Positions 1 to 12,224 of a stretch of 64,000 bases of DNA are shown here, piece after piece (the first letter of the stretch is position 1; the number at the start of each line of letters is the position of its first letter). The notes beneath the pieces were generated by a model. The model saw only the letters and a program-made list of their open reading frames with translations, searched no databases and had not been told where the DNA came from. The position numbers and the translations under genes are program-made. The DNA lies in assembly GCA_034620365.1 (NCBI GenBank), contig JAQGEQ010000084.1, positions 1,736,001 to 1,800,000 on the forward strand, read 5' to 3'. Source of the DNA: Pegea sp. RAD2-039. Taxonomy: Eukaryota; Chordata; Thaliacea; Salpida; Salpidae.

Positions 1-2601
1 AGATAGGATCTTGCAGTCCACTTTCTGGCCTGGTTTCAAATCAGAAAAGTTGATGAGATCAGACTTGATGAGGGATCTGAAAAAAGAGAAGATAGACTCG
101 AAGTTGATGATGAAAATCAATCCAAACTTCTTTGATGCCATGTTGAGAGCGCCATCTAGCGAAATGTTGTTCAAAACTCGAACTTTAATAGAACTTCCGA
201 CTTTGAAGTCATCTACATCAATCTTTTCATCTCGTTCCGTCATATTCATCAAACTAATCACTCCGAAGTTGTCACAATCAGTCTGAAAAGTTTCTTAATC
301 TTTATCATGTCTCTTTAAGATATAAGGATTTACTTTGCATAGAAGACCGATTCCTGGAATACAATTCATCACTTGTACGTGGCACAAACTTCCAACCGGA
401 TATGTGTCCTAAGATCATGAAGATCAGCGGATGTTGATGAAGATTAAAACTTACTTTTAGATGAATCATTTTTTCGAGTCTTTTGTCGTCATCCCAAATA
501 TGAGGTTTAGTCACCAAACAGATCTTCTTCTCTAAAGACACATACGAGACACAAGCAAGGATTTGATCTTCCTCGACTTTCTTCTTCCTCTTCCGTTTCT
601 TTTTAGCACCCTCATCATCATTTGCAGGAGGATTTTCAGAATCAACCATACTTGATAGAGACACAGTTCCTTTGAAGTCCCCAAACTTCAAAATCATTCC
701 CTGATTCTCAATATTCTGTAAATATTTCAAAAAAAATTTAAATTTAAATTAACCAATCAGAAAGCAGCTTACTTTAACCAATGAACAGTTGACAAGTGCA
801 CCAGGCTGAAGATGATCTCGATGAAGACCTTCTAGATCTAACTGAGATCTATTTAGTTGCTTCTTTTCGTTGGATAACTTGATGATGAATCCGTTTGACT
901 TCACTTCGTGAACAACGCATCTTACAAAACTCCATTCTTTTAGATTCAGGTCAGAATCTGCAAAAGCAAAAAAGATTTATATCACAACGCAACCCTTGAC
1001 CACCAAGAACACGTTTATGTTTTCAGACTTTTTTATTTTAACAAATTTATTGAAATCACGAAAAAAATCAAGTTTGAAAAATTGAAAGTGAACATTTGAA
1101 AGAAATGAGAAACTTGTGGAAAACCTGTCATTTTCTTCGGTAGAAACGCTTTACAAGATGAAATTCCTACATCAATTACAAATCCATGATCTTCTTCAGA
1201 CTTTACATATCCATTGATGATCATTCCAGTCTTTATCTTTGATTTTATTAAATCTGAATAAATATTTGGAATAGAAAATTAAATTTTATTTCAATTATAA
1301 AAATTCAGCTTAAACCAGTTGATTGAAATATGTAAAAATTTAGAGGTACAAAAGTTTGAAGAAGATTGAGACACTAACTTGAATTAATCACTTGTGGATC
1401 AATAGTTAACTGGATAGCTTTCTTGCTGATAGCTTTAACAGCACAGACTATTAATTGGCCAATATCAAAAATTTCATTCAGACTTGTTGCTTTCTGTACA
1501 AACAAATTATAAGTTTATAAAGAGTTGAGTTTATGATTTGAATTTCAATTAATATTTTGGTTTAGAACTTACAAATTCTCCATTTGTGTCTAACTCTTTA
1601 TGTAAGGAATCTGTGTAAGCTGCTGAAATTTCAGATGCTTTTACATAACCAAAAAGTGAAAAAGGTAGATTGATTTTAAGTTCGAAATCATCAATTACAC
1701 TAATCACTCCCAAAAATAAAGCCCCTGGCTTCAATTTCTATAAAAATATAAAATTACTTAAATATATAAGCAATTAATGAGTTTTAATTTTTTATTACTA
1801 ACTAAGATTATACTTCAAAATTTAAATAACAATACTGATAATAATACATCATTTGGTTAAAAATAGAGTTTTCCAACCTTAGAAATATAATTTAGTACAT
1901 TTATTGCTATATTTATTCAAAGTCTTTAGTACTCTGTTACTACAAGTATTACTTTAACTATTTATCTCTCATTATTATAAATTAAAAACTGATTTTCTTA
2001 CTAAACTAAAAAAGATTATTTTAGCAACATTATTTCACTTTATTATTTATATCTCAAATTATTCTAATGTTAAGCTAAAATGGAGAAATAAAAAAAGTTA
2101 TTGATAAATTAGTATATAATTAATTTTCAGTTATATTAACAAAAATTTAAATGTTAATATCTTGAAGAACCAAAATAATAAACTTTGAATAAATCTGTAT
2201 TTAATTACAAAATAGTTGAAATGAAATTTTAAATAATTGTTTTTAGTTTAAGAATTTAATTTAAAAATAAAAGATCACATATAAAATAAATATTCTAAAT
2301 ATGAACCTTGAATGACAAATACTCTATACTTCCAGTTTTCATTTGTTCATCTAATTCTTCTTGGATATGATCAGGTTCTTCTTCATCAATCTTTCTTTTC
2401 TTTGTTGAAGACTTTGTCTTCACATTTTCCCAAGATTTCTAAAATATAAAATTATAAATTTTCTTGAAATCATTACAACCAAAAACTCACTTTTTTAAAC
2501 AAAGAATCAGCATCTTCTGGATCTTTAGACTTTCTTGTCACTTCTGTGTTTTTAGGCTTACTTTTAGGTTTTCCTCGAGGGAAACAGGATTCTTCACTCA
2601 T
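1..2601 (-). CDS. PDCD11: PDCD11/RRP5 (rRNA-processing S1-repeat protein), N-terminal part, 3' end outside window
   Basis: RRP5/PDCD11 is a nucleolar scaffold with tandem S1 RNA-binding domains, needed for 18S and 5.8S/25S-28S pre-rRNA processing. Coding exons read on the minus strand: 2601-2491, 2438-2307, 1737-1573, 1493-1379, 1253-1125, 957-773, 715-455, 282-128 and 76 to the edge, with consistent phases, about 440 residues. The start MSEESCFPRGKPKSKPK resembles the human LEESFPRGGTRK start. It is followed by a lysine-rich segment and S1 units, e.g. KPGALFLGVISVIDDFELKINL in spirit of RILGCVKEVNELELVISL, and EDHGFVIDVGISSCKAFLP matching EDHGYLVDIGVDGTRAFLP. A K/R/E-rich loop (KKKRKRKKKVEED) interrupts one S1 unit. 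The putative intron 77-127 is 51 nt, lacks stops and is a multiple of three, so it could instead be retained as 17 residues. Identity is strong; the last exon boundaries are less so. Confidence 0.88.
149..162. promoter_or_regulatory. CTCF-core-like motif inside a PDCD11 exon
   Basis: Read on the minus strand the 14 bases are TCGCTAGATGGCGC, close to the animal CTCF core CCRSTAGRKGGCRS. It is coding (S-L-D-G-A), so it may be coincidental, but similar cores recur elsewhere in the window. Confidence 0.3.
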
Positions 2602-4903
2602 GCTGATATCACTTTTATAAACAAAATATAATTCTAAGAACTGAACAATTTATATAAATACCTAAAAATTTATAATAATAAAACAGTTATTACTAAATAA
2701 AATTATTTTAAAAAATTGTCAACAAGCAAGATACAATCAAATTTTTATATAATAATAATAAATTAAAAAATTGAAATATTTTTTAAATCTAAAATAAATT
2801 TTAAGTAAAAATCACAAAAAGATTAAAGAATTAAATAAAGTTAATTATCATTCTTAAAAGTTTCATTTGGTTAAGTTTTAACTATTCATATAAACCTATA
2901 TAAGAAAAAAACATATAGTATAATATATATATATATCTTTTTATAATTAAAAGCAGCAACAAAAAACTATAGATAAATATTAATATATAGATGAAATGCT
3001 AATTGTTATTGAGAGTAAATTTTTAATTTAAACTGGTAATGTAAAAAATCAATAATTAATTATAAAAAATTGATTAAATAAATATTACAATTCTAGAATT
3101 TAATTTTATATAATAGTTTCTATTTTCTTGAATAAAAACAGCAAAATTTATTAAAATTAAATTCAAAAGTACTGCGTCAAATAAAAAATTTTAACTTATA
3201 TTAAATCGATAAATCTCAAATGACTTAACAAAAAATAAAAAAATTAGTTAACCCAAGCAATTCACTAAACTAAAAATCGCACCAGTTACTAAAAAGTGTG
3301 CACATGGCCAGTTTAGTTTTAGTTAGGCCTACTAATTTGGAGTTTTATTTTTTATAGTTTAAAAAATAAACCTTTTAAAAATATTATATATTATATATGA
3401 TATATATATATATATATATATTAAACTAACTTTTTTTAATGACAAAAAGATTCAGAGAATTTTGCGATCTTTTAAATTTATCAATATTTATCTATCTAAA
3501 AGTTTATATTTTAGTACATTAAGGTAGTTAAATATAATTAGAAAAAAATATATATTTTGCAGTATCAGACACAAGACATTTTTACTAAAGTAAGTAGCCA
3601 ATTTTTTAGAAATTTTGATGCCTCATAAAAACTTTTGTTAAATGTATTAAATCTTAATTTTAAGGTTATTAAATCTCTGTGGATTTTATAGAAACCCCTG
3701 TTTGAGACTATTTGTCCTATTAGCTGTATACCGGTAAGAGCTTCTGTTTTAAGTGTTGTTATAGTTTTGCTGTTATCAACTCATAATAAAAAATCCAGAT
3801 TTATTAAAACTTTCAGAAATTATATTTAATTATTGTAGTTTCACTGAACAGAAGTTCTAAAAGAATCCCATATATAATTTTTATAACAAACAACGGTGAA
3901 AGATTCAAATTTAATAGAATCGACTTTTTTGTCATATTTTCCATATGCAAGGCTGATTAATTAATTCATCTTCGCGTTTACAATAATAATCACTATCTTT
4001 AAAGATAAAAAAACTAATAAATTAAACTAACTAACTAAACTAAAACTATCTTTAAAAAGAACTCTCTCTCTTTTTTATTTAAAATTACCACAAATGATAA
4101 ATGTTTTTTGGTAAATTTTAATCGTAATAAAAATCTTTTTAAGTTCTAATCCCTAATTAATTCATAAGTTTTTATAAGAAATCGTTTTTTGTCTAGGCTT
4201 ATTAGCTTTTTATTACAAATTAAATTATTAGAATAGGGTCTGCTCTATCTTTATATTAAACTTTTTATGCATTATATTAAGTTTAAAATATTTATTAAAT
4301 TTATGCAAAAATAGTGATAAATAAACAAAAGGGCCTTTAAGAGTAATATATGTTTTTTTTTATTTCCTTAGCTACTGAATTACACTTCTTATGAAGTATA
4401 AACTAACAATAAAAAAGACTTTACGATCACAACATTTTAATTTTTAGATTGCCAGACTCCTTTTTATCAGTTTTTGTAATATCTTCCGTATGTACAGCTG
4501 ATTGATCTCTTCTCTTCTCTTATCTTCACGTATACAATCATAATCACTATCTTTAAGATGCTTTGCAGAAGAAAGCAAGCCTTATGTACTGGGATTTAAA
4601 GCAGTTGTGCCAATTTAAAAATCAAAGGTGTGTTACCATACCAGCGCATAGAAATTTTAAATTGCTTTATTATGTCCTTTCTAGTTAATATGAGCCAATA
4701 AAAATATTAACTTTTTTAATTTTAAAAATTATTCCTAACAACTTTATGGACAACTTATTAAAGATAATCATTTGTTTAAAACGCAGCTTGATATAATATA
4801 AATATATATTTTTTAAAATCTAAATATATTTATTTATGAAAATCTAATATCAACAAGAGATGTTAATAGATTAAATGGTTCAATTATTTTCTTATTTTCT
4901 CTG
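2602..4903. other. AT-rich intergenic spacer upstream of PDCD11
   Basis: No coding exon is recognisable. It holds a (TA)10 microsatellite around 3400-3421, other short AT runs near 2921-2935, and a diverged direct duplication (3890-4010 and 4430-4565). The PDCD11 promoter must lie at its left end, but I see no clear core-promoter element. Confidence 0.7.
3890..4565. repeat. Diverged direct duplication, about 110-130 bp per copy
   Basis: Segments 3890-4010 and 4430-4565 share the order: pyrimidine-rich tract, TTCC-TATG-CA, GCTGATT, TCTTC-CG-TTACAAT, then AATCACTATCTTTAA. The last block is nearly identical in both. The copies are about 540 bp apart in the same orientation. Family unknown; the copies may be fragments of an old interspersed repeat. 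Confidence 0.5.
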
Positions 4904-5290
4904 GATTGTAGCAGTTATCACACTCGCTCAACACACGGAAAGATCCGGGTTCGAGTCAATCCAGACATATATTTGCAATAAGGAAAAGCTCATAAGATAC
5001 CCGGATAAAAGGGCCTTGTTAGTTTGTTTTATGACTACATCTCTAGGAAACACAAAACTCCGAATTTAAAGCCGGAGTTGGAGCCTGGTAGGCAGTTTGT
5101 CGCTGTACTCAGTGTTGTTCTGGCAGCTCCTGCAATGCCAGCTTAGCTGTATCAGTCCTTTTGCATACCTCGTTGGCTTAAAGAGTGGAATCCTACTGCA
5201 TGGACAACAACTGGATATGCATGATTTCTACCCTGGCTTTCAACCTGGCCGTTATCTGCCGAAGCAGGCCGTACAACTAGTATCTTGTTA
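4904..5290 (+). mobile_element. tRNA-derived SINE, copy A (most complete)
   Basis: The head (about 4904-4965) looks like a decayed tRNA: TAGCAGTTATCAC resembles an A box, and GGTTCGAGTC 25-30 bases downstream matches the Pol III B box. The body shares blocks with copies at 26727, 36585, 46845 and 59020: CCGGATAAAAGGGCC, CACAAAACTCCGAATTTAAA, GTTGGAGCC, TTCTGGCAGCTCCTGC, GTGGAATCCT, GCAACAACTGGAT and CCGAAGCAGG. The central block contains an inverted repeat, AACTCCG with CGGAGTT, able to form a hairpin. Small open frames across it are not genes. Confidence 0.8.
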
Positions 5291-6018
5291 AAAATAGCTG
5301 TTTTTATATCTTACAATATTATTTTTAAGGTTTTTTGAAAATCATTAATTCAGTTACTTAAGTAACAATTTTTCAGTGTACTTAAAATATTATGTTTAAT
5401 AACTTTTCTTATTTTCTTCTATATGATAAACTTAGACAATTTGAATCATTCAAGCTCTATTGAATAACTTCACTCATCAATAAAATTACTTTTTCAAGGA
5501 CGTAAAGTTACTGTCTTCAAATCTACATGACTTACTAAATACCTATTTACTTGTATTTAAATAAATATCTTTACATTCAAAGATTATTAGTTTAATTTGT
5601 TTTTACGATTTTATCAAAACTTTTAAGTATAAATTTGTTTTGTGTCATCAGATTTTTGAAGTTTATATTTAGAGTTAATTCTAGAATGTTTCAGATTCCT
5701 TTTACTTTGCACTCAACCAAAATTTCTTCAATTTACTGGAAGTACTAATAAATGCTTGCCAACATCTTAGGATTCATTTTGTTTACATAAAACATCATCT
5801 TGAAACTGATCTTGATCATCTGTGTCTTACTCTTTCAAAAGACTTCCCCAAAATAAGCTGAAGTTACTTTTAATAAAATCACAAAATAAACATGTCCTTC
5901 TCATCAGAAAAGTTGGTCCAAAGGACCCAAATTAGTGGACGCTGTACCACAACTTTACGGAAAGTAGACCACAACCTGGTGGACATTAAATTTGAGAATA
6001 AATAAGTTTATAAGGAGA
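5291..6018. other. Spacer containing the TICRR 3' UTR
   Basis: AT-rich, with no coding exon. The part adjoining 6018 should be the TICRR 3' UTR (minus strand). An ATTAAA-type poly(A) signal on the minus strand lies near 5873. Nothing else is recognisable. Confidence 0.5.
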
Positions 6019-9000
6019 TCATCGAGACGAACGTAATGACATCGAAACATCTAACATGTCTTCAACATCAACTCCGGAAGAACTACTTGACGCTCTACGA
6101 TATCGCTTCGAGCATCGCGTCGCTTCTGAAGAAGCTGAAACTCTTCTTTTACGACGAGGCCACAACTTGATTTGTTTGGGCGTTTTGCCGATGACGTCAT
6201 CATTGGTGACGAAGTCCCAAGATTCAAAGTCAATTTTGTGACCACTAGAGGGTGGTGATTTATTGCAAGCAAATTTCGTCAAAATATCTTCAAAAATATT
6301 TTGATTTTCAACAATCTGATTTGTATGTTCGTCGCATGACGTCATCGCTGAATTGTCATGTGACGTCATCACTGAAGTATCATTAGACGTCAGCATCTGT
6401 TCATCAAATGACGTCACAATTGTTTGATCACATGACGTCACAGCTGGTTTATCACATGACGTCACAACTGGTTCATCAAGTGACGTCACAACTGGTTCAT
6501 CAAACGACGTCACCACTGGTTTATCACATGACGTCACCACTGGTTTATCACATGACGTCACAACTGGTTCATCACACGACGTCACCACTGGTTCATCACA
6601 TGACGTCACCACTGGTTTATCACATGACGTCACCACTGGTTCATCAAGTGACGTCATCGCTTGTTCTTCACATGACGTCATGAAAACAGAATCTTGGTTT
6701 CTAGGAGGAGTAGTAAAATGGAGCGCACGAATCGCAGATTTGTTCCGCTTCGTTGGTGATTCGTGCTGTTTTCGGACTCCGAAGAGTCGCGTCCGAGGCG
6801 AGAAGAGAGGAGGAAGTTGATTGCGAAGTGACATCTGACCTCGACGAGTCGATCTCGCTTGCGTTGTACTTTCACCATAAAAACTAAGCGTCTTCGACAG
6901 CTGTTGCCTAGCAACCAGCAAAATTGTTTGTTGTTGTCATGGAAACACAACTGGTAGTACCTGAGTCGAGGACTAGATTCTTTAAGCGCATTTGGTGATT
7001 CAGCGATGAAGTCATCGATCTTTTCATCTTTTGAGCAATATTTCGATCGCGTCCGGATCCGCTGTCGACGCATCGCGCTTCCAAGGGACTTTTTATGATC
7101 TGGTGTGTCTTGTATTGATCTTTGTCGAGATCTTCGTTCTTCGTAGACTACGTGATAAGAGTACATGTGACGTCATCGCCACAATATTAGATCATAACTA
7201 CCTGGTTCACGACGCGAAGATCCGACCGAAACGCGAGATTCGGTAGAGAAGAGGTTTCGACGCGCGCTACTTCGAGCTGTAAAGAAAGTTGAAATAAGAA
7301 TATGAGAGGATTTAGTTGCTCCTACTAGTTGGCGCGCTGTTTCGCGCTTTAGGGGGCGTTGAATCGACTTTCAGTAGATCATGTGATCTGAAAAAAGTCC
7401 CGATGTTGGTTGCTAGGCAACAAAAAGATGAAAACTCACTTGCGTTCGAGAGATCCGGCAAAATGATGAGAAGAGCGAAGATTTACGCGACGTGGAGCAA
7501 GATTGAGAGGCAAGGCGCGCGCGTTAGCACCTCGGCGACGTCTACGATGTCAAAAGTTACCACTAGGATGCAGTAAAGAGATACAAACCTTGTGGACAGC
7601 GACCAGCCGCTATCAGCACTTCTCATCTCATAACTTGTTGGCAAGCTAGCGACTGATGACGTAGCAACTGATGACGTATCATCATCAAAATGCTTCAAGC
7701 AATCCGGAAGAGGAATCATGTACTCGTTGAGAACATCAGCAAGTAATCGGCCACAAGAGGCGCTGTAGCTACACACGAGATGACAACGCGAGAAGTGATG
7801 ACGTCATCGATAACGCACTTAGGTATGAGAGATTCATGAAAGAAGTCGATGAGAGCTGAAACTCCTCCGTTCACTGGAAGAGCGCGAAGTGTTTCGAAGA
7901 GCATCCGCTGTTCATTGGTGACGTCATAATCTTCGTCTAGTTCGTTTCTCGTCTTGGCTAGCTCCATGATCACAAATGCTTTTAATCGGTGACTCCAAGT
8001 TGAAGCATTTTGTTCGATGGCAGGTATCACGTGATCTACTATCGCATCATAAACGCGATTCGATTTTTCACACTCGGAGGAGTAATGGAAGAGCTGGGAG
8101 ACGACAGAACTCGCCACTTGGTGAAACTGTTGAGATGAGTCATCTTGTAGTGACGTCACACATGACTCGATGCAAGCAGTAATGACGTCATGAAAAGATT
8201 TCGCTGAATCTTCAGATTTTTGCAGAATTGGGAGATTCGATTTTTCGAGATTCTCAGAGATCTACTTCAAAAAGTAGATGAGCGGAAGAAAAAAGATCTC
8301 GAACCACGCCACCTGGTGGTCGGAAGTGATGACACGCTCTTTTTGTTCACAGTCGCGATAACGCCGTTGTAATCGACCCCACATCGCACTATTCCCATCT
8401 CCCCGCTTCCTGCTCCTACAAGAAGTAGGTCATTTCAGTTGGAGGACATTGTGGTGGTCACCTGGCCAAAGTGGTCCTGAACTTATGTAGGCTGGTCGAT
8501 TTAGGTTCTAAACTCGATACCCAGGGTTCTAAAAGATATGATTGCCATGACAACAATCTTTCGTTGCTAGTATTCTGCTCCTTGATTTTATCGGATTCGA
8601 TTTGAATCGACATTTTGTTGCTGAAAGTTGTAAGAAGCTCATCCAGATGAGAAGAGGTCTTCTGCTGATCACTAGGAGGAGTTGAAGCGCTGAAGATCAC
8701 ATTTTGCAGTAAAGAGCTTGTTGAAGATCTGTTTGATGATATTGGGATCAAAATGAGGCGGATTGGATGTTAGTTAAGCTTACCTGATCCAGGAGATTCC
8801 TAAAGAAGTCCTGCTGGTTCGTTGTAGCACCCCAAAGTGGTCGAAAACCGCGTCAGATCTCGTCTCTAACTTACAACTGATTCTTACCACTAACATCTGA
8901 CCATTTAGCGGACCAAGGTGGTCAAGCTGGTCGGATGTGAAGGAGCAGACGTGATGGACTCCAGTTAAAAGTTTAGAATCCAAAATAGGATTAGGAGAGG

Positions 9001-10291
9001 GAATGTGACCGATCAGGTTGAGAGCAATTGAGTGAGATGTAGAAGAGACACATGCTCCTCCACAAGGAGGATGAGAGAGCTGGTAGCTAGCGATCGGCAT
9101 CTGGTTCATTGCAATCGATTCCATCTCGCTGTTCGGAGTAATTTGAGATCTTTGAGAGGTGTAAAAAGCGAGTGGGAGAAGATTTTGGTGGACACTAGGG
9201 GGCGTTTTGAGCAGAGAGTAGATAGAACCACAGTCCATTAAAATTTGATTCTTGAAAATGATCTTACAAAGATTGGAGGTCTTTGGATGTTGTTCATGAT
9301 GAGAAGATAACTCGAGATTTTTTATCAGATATGAGTTAGGAAACATTGAAAGATGATTGCTAGTCTTCATACATTTTAAGCATTCTAAATAATTTCAATA
9401 AAATATGAGTTGGAATTGAGGTTAGTGGTGACTTACTGGTAAAAGGATGATGGCGAAGTAAGGATAAAGGTAATAAAGAACCATTAAAATCTTTCAAAGT
9501 CTTCTTTACAATTTCCAAATCACTTTTTTTTATCTGTGAGTAAAACCAATTAGAAGATTTGATCAAATTAAACATCAAACAAAAACCTTTTCACAATTTG
9601 TATTCAGCCAATAAATTCGAGCATTCAACTTATGCTTTAAATGCGTTGAAATATGATTTAGAAGAAAAGATCTCGAAGTCTTCTGTTTCTCAGACCTCTT
9701 TGATTGTAACTCTTTCATTTCAGAAGTAATATTACTAGGTATAGGCCCAACAATACATACTACATTGGTTTGTTTTGGAATTATTTTCACATCTTGATAA
9801 GAAGTACAAATTGTTGGAAGCATTTTTTCATCAACATCTGCAGTATTTCTAGTTCTTATTTGCTGAGATCGTTTAACAGGAGAAAGAACTTGTACTCTAT
9901 CCCATTCAAAATCATGCATCATCACTGTTAGATTAGATGAAATGGCTTCCACATCAAGCTTCACATCCACAGATTCAGATTTCTTATCAAGATCAACTTT
10001 AAGTTGATTAATTGTATCTGCTGAGAAAGGTTTTGGCGAACAAACCATTTGTTTCTCAAATTTATCAGTCTTAGAAACAATCTTATAACCCCATTGATAA
10101 GTATCTTTAGAAGCAATCAGATTGTGAAAAGGAATAGAGTTTAAACGCCATTTTTGTAAAAGAGGTTGAGTGGGAAGCTCATTTACTAGAACCATTGTTA
10201 TCAGAGAAAGTTTTTCTTGCAAGGCTGATCTTGTGCATTTAGCAATGTGTGCATCAAATAGAAACACAACTTGTGTATTTGAAGATGTCAT
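6019..10291 (-). CDS. TICRR: TICRR / Treslin (Sld3-type origin-firing factor)
   Basis: Treslin, with TopBP1, loads CDC45 onto the MCM helicase when CDK phosphorylates it. Twelve exons: 10291-9587, 9533-9437, 9384-8784, 8728-8462, 8415-8313, 8261-7819, 7768-7589, 7541-7440, 7387-7326, 7276-7202, 7147-6961, 6907-6019. They total 3711 nt (1236 aa); human is about 1900 aa. Family landmarks in order: N-terminal VVFLFDAHIAK; EWDRVQVLSPVKRS (human QWDRPEITSPTKP); ARIYWLNT; the Sld3-Treslin domain around HRLKAFVIMEL...LADVLNEYMIPLPDCLKHFDDD; RRNLF; DTPDHKKS...RRQRIRTRS and ESSPRLRQQLS, matching the human segments with TopBP1-binding CDK sites T969 and S1001; and near the C-terminus KTPKQIKLWPRRKR (human TTPDIIKDWPRRKR). 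All introns are 46-55 nt. A 15-copy 8-residue repeat lies in the last exon. Confidence 0.93.
6322..6681 (-). repeat. In-frame coding minisatellite, 15 x 24 bp, in TICRR last exon
   Basis: Exactly 360 bp, giving fifteen 8-residue units of type V-T-S-C-D-E/K-P-V, degenerating at the C-terminal end (LTSNDTSV, MTSHDNSA, MTSCDEHT). Each DNA unit contains TGACGTCA or a one-base variant (ACGACGTCA, AGACGTCA). The open frame in the opposite orientation (6408-6683) is its shadow. It has no counterpart in the human protein that I recognise. It sits between the CDK-site region and the WPRRKR motif. Confidence 0.9.
6903..6915. promoter_or_regulatory. RFX X-box palindrome overlapping a TICRR 3' splice site
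   Basis: GTTGCCTAGCAAC matches GTNRCC-N-RGYAAC perfectly. On the minus (gene) strand the central CTAG supplies the acceptor AG of intron 6908-6960. A second X-box-like site, GTTGTCATGGAAAC (6933-6946), lies in the same 53-nt intron. Confidence 0.6.
7409..7421. promoter_or_regulatory. RFX X-box palindrome in TICRR intron 7388-7439
   Basis: GTTGCTAGGCAAC, the reverse complement of the site at 6903-6915, lies in the middle of a 52-nt intron and cannot be explained by coding constraint. Confidence 0.6.
7560..7573. promoter_or_regulatory. CTCF-core-like motif in TICRR intron 7542-7588
   Basis: CCACTAGGATGCAG differs from the CTCF core form CCACTAGGKGGCAG at one or two positions. It lies in a 47-nt intron. 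A further core-like sequence, CCACCAGGTGGCGT (minus strand, 8306-8319), spans the 5' splice site of the exon ending at 8313. Confidence 0.3.
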
Positions 10292-12224
10292 TACAGTATT
10301 TCATTTAAAAAATTATCTATCTCCCCCAATAACAGGTCATGCTAATGATTAAAAAAATTTATTAAATATTTTGAGTGAAGTTATATTAATAATAATGAAG
10401 AATAAAAAATATTATAAATTGATTTTATAGTATTAATATCTGCTTATAGTTCAGTATATATACAACAATTATTTCTAATAATTTTAATATTATCAACTAT
10501 ACGTATATGTGAAAAATATTAAATAAAATATTTGTTTATATACATACACAGGTTAATAAAATAAAGAGACAATATAAAACTATAGATTTTAATTAAAATA
10601 TGAAAAATTAAAATTACCACCTAAGGTAATATTACATGCTATAAAGTTTTATTAAAAATAATTTCATCTGTTCAAATTTCTTTTTACTTTTTTGAGTGAC
10701 AAATAAACAGTTCAACAAAATACTTTGAGAAAATTTATTTCCTCAAAAATTGAATTAATAATAATGATATATCATATTCTTTATACCATTACTCAAAGAA
10801 AACTAAATAAGCACAGAAACAAAACAAAATTTAGATATAGGACATAAATGAACTATTTTATATGAAATTGCATAAAAACACCTGAGTCAGCTTTTATTAA
10901 AATTTAAAAGCAATACTACCTAGCTACTCTAAAAACCTTCAATACTAACTAAATAATTACATTAACTACTACATATAAATACCCTAGTAGTATATTCTAA
11001 AAAATCTAAACTATATATGTTTAAACATCATAATTTTTAACTTTTATAGAAAACATAAATTTTTTATAACCTAAATATTCCATAAAGTTATCAACTGTTT
11101 AACAGAATATAATTACTTTAACATAATGTAAAGCCATTAGAAAATAACCCAGTAAGTAAGATATCGATAACAATATATAATATTAGATGTAATCAAAGTA
11201 ACTTTAAATGGATTTTATATAAACTGCATTCAGAGAAAACAAATTAAATTAGAAATACTGTCTAATAAAAAAACGATTTTATTGAATAATAAAAGTAGAA
11301 GGTTTTTGAAATTTTATTATAATCGGAAAATTTAAAAAATAAATAGTTTAAAAAATAAAAACAAATTATGATCTCAAGTCTAACTATAAAAAAATCTGCT
11401 AAAAAACTTATTTAATCCAATATGTTTTGATTAAAAGATTTCTATAAGCTTTACTATTACAAATATAGTTTAAAATAAACTATAGTTAGTATAGTAATTA
11501 TGAAATAATAAATTTTTACTACTAATAACAAAATATATTCTATAAATCCTTGCAATCAAAATATTCTAGACTTAATAAAGTTTGAATTTTAAACTATACC
11601 ATATAACCAAGCTACTAAATTGGTAAATACAACCTAATTGAAAAGTTATAAAACACAGTCTCGACAAAAACACATTTTGGTTTATTTTTATTTATAAATA
11701 ATTAGATCTGTGTATAAACACAATCTGCATGGGAACAGATATTGATAATTTGATGTTTTGAGAGTTAAAAAAAGTTAATTTGTTCAGTTTTGGCGGTGCT
11801 TCTTAACCCACAACGGTTGGTGTTTTGACGGCTGTTTTTGTATACAGATGACTAAAATCACTTAATATAAAACTCTTGTTAGTATACAAAAACTATTTTT
11901 AAAATCGTTTTTAAATATTTATTTCTAAAAATGTTTCATAATCTTGAAGAATCGATTAAAAATGGCATCTTTAAGAAAGTATATTTTATTTGATTGTATT
12001 ACTTTAGCTAATGTATTATATTTATTTTTTCTTATCTGTTGATAAATCAATGAACTATAACTTTGATTTCAATCTTTAATATAATCCTTACGACAAAGCT
12101 TTTTGTTTAAATATGATGCTATATTTTAAATATATGTATAAAAACCATTATAAGGTTTTGAAAGTGATTGAAATGTATTTCATGTAAAATAAAGTTTATT
12201 ATTTATCTAAACTTATTTTTGCAG
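10292..12224. other. AT-rich spacer upstream of TICRR
   Basis: Very AT-rich sequence between the divergent TICRR and CDC14 genes. The TICRR promoter should lie just right of 10291, but no clear element is seen. No coding exon or recognisable repeat was found in this part. Confidence 0.6.

Noticed and set aside
4904..4965. tRNA gene
   Set aside because: Only A/B-box-like segments remain, without a complete cloverleaf, and the same head recurs in other SINE copies.
5097..5291. Short open frame with hydrophobic N-terminus
   Set aside because: Lies entirely within SINE copy A and is not shared as an open frame by the other copies.
6408..6683. Plus-strand open frame with repeated HMTSQLV-type units
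   Set aside because: It is the antisense reading of the TICRR coding minisatellite. The palindromic core keeps both strands open, and the minus-strand frame belongs to a complete gene model.
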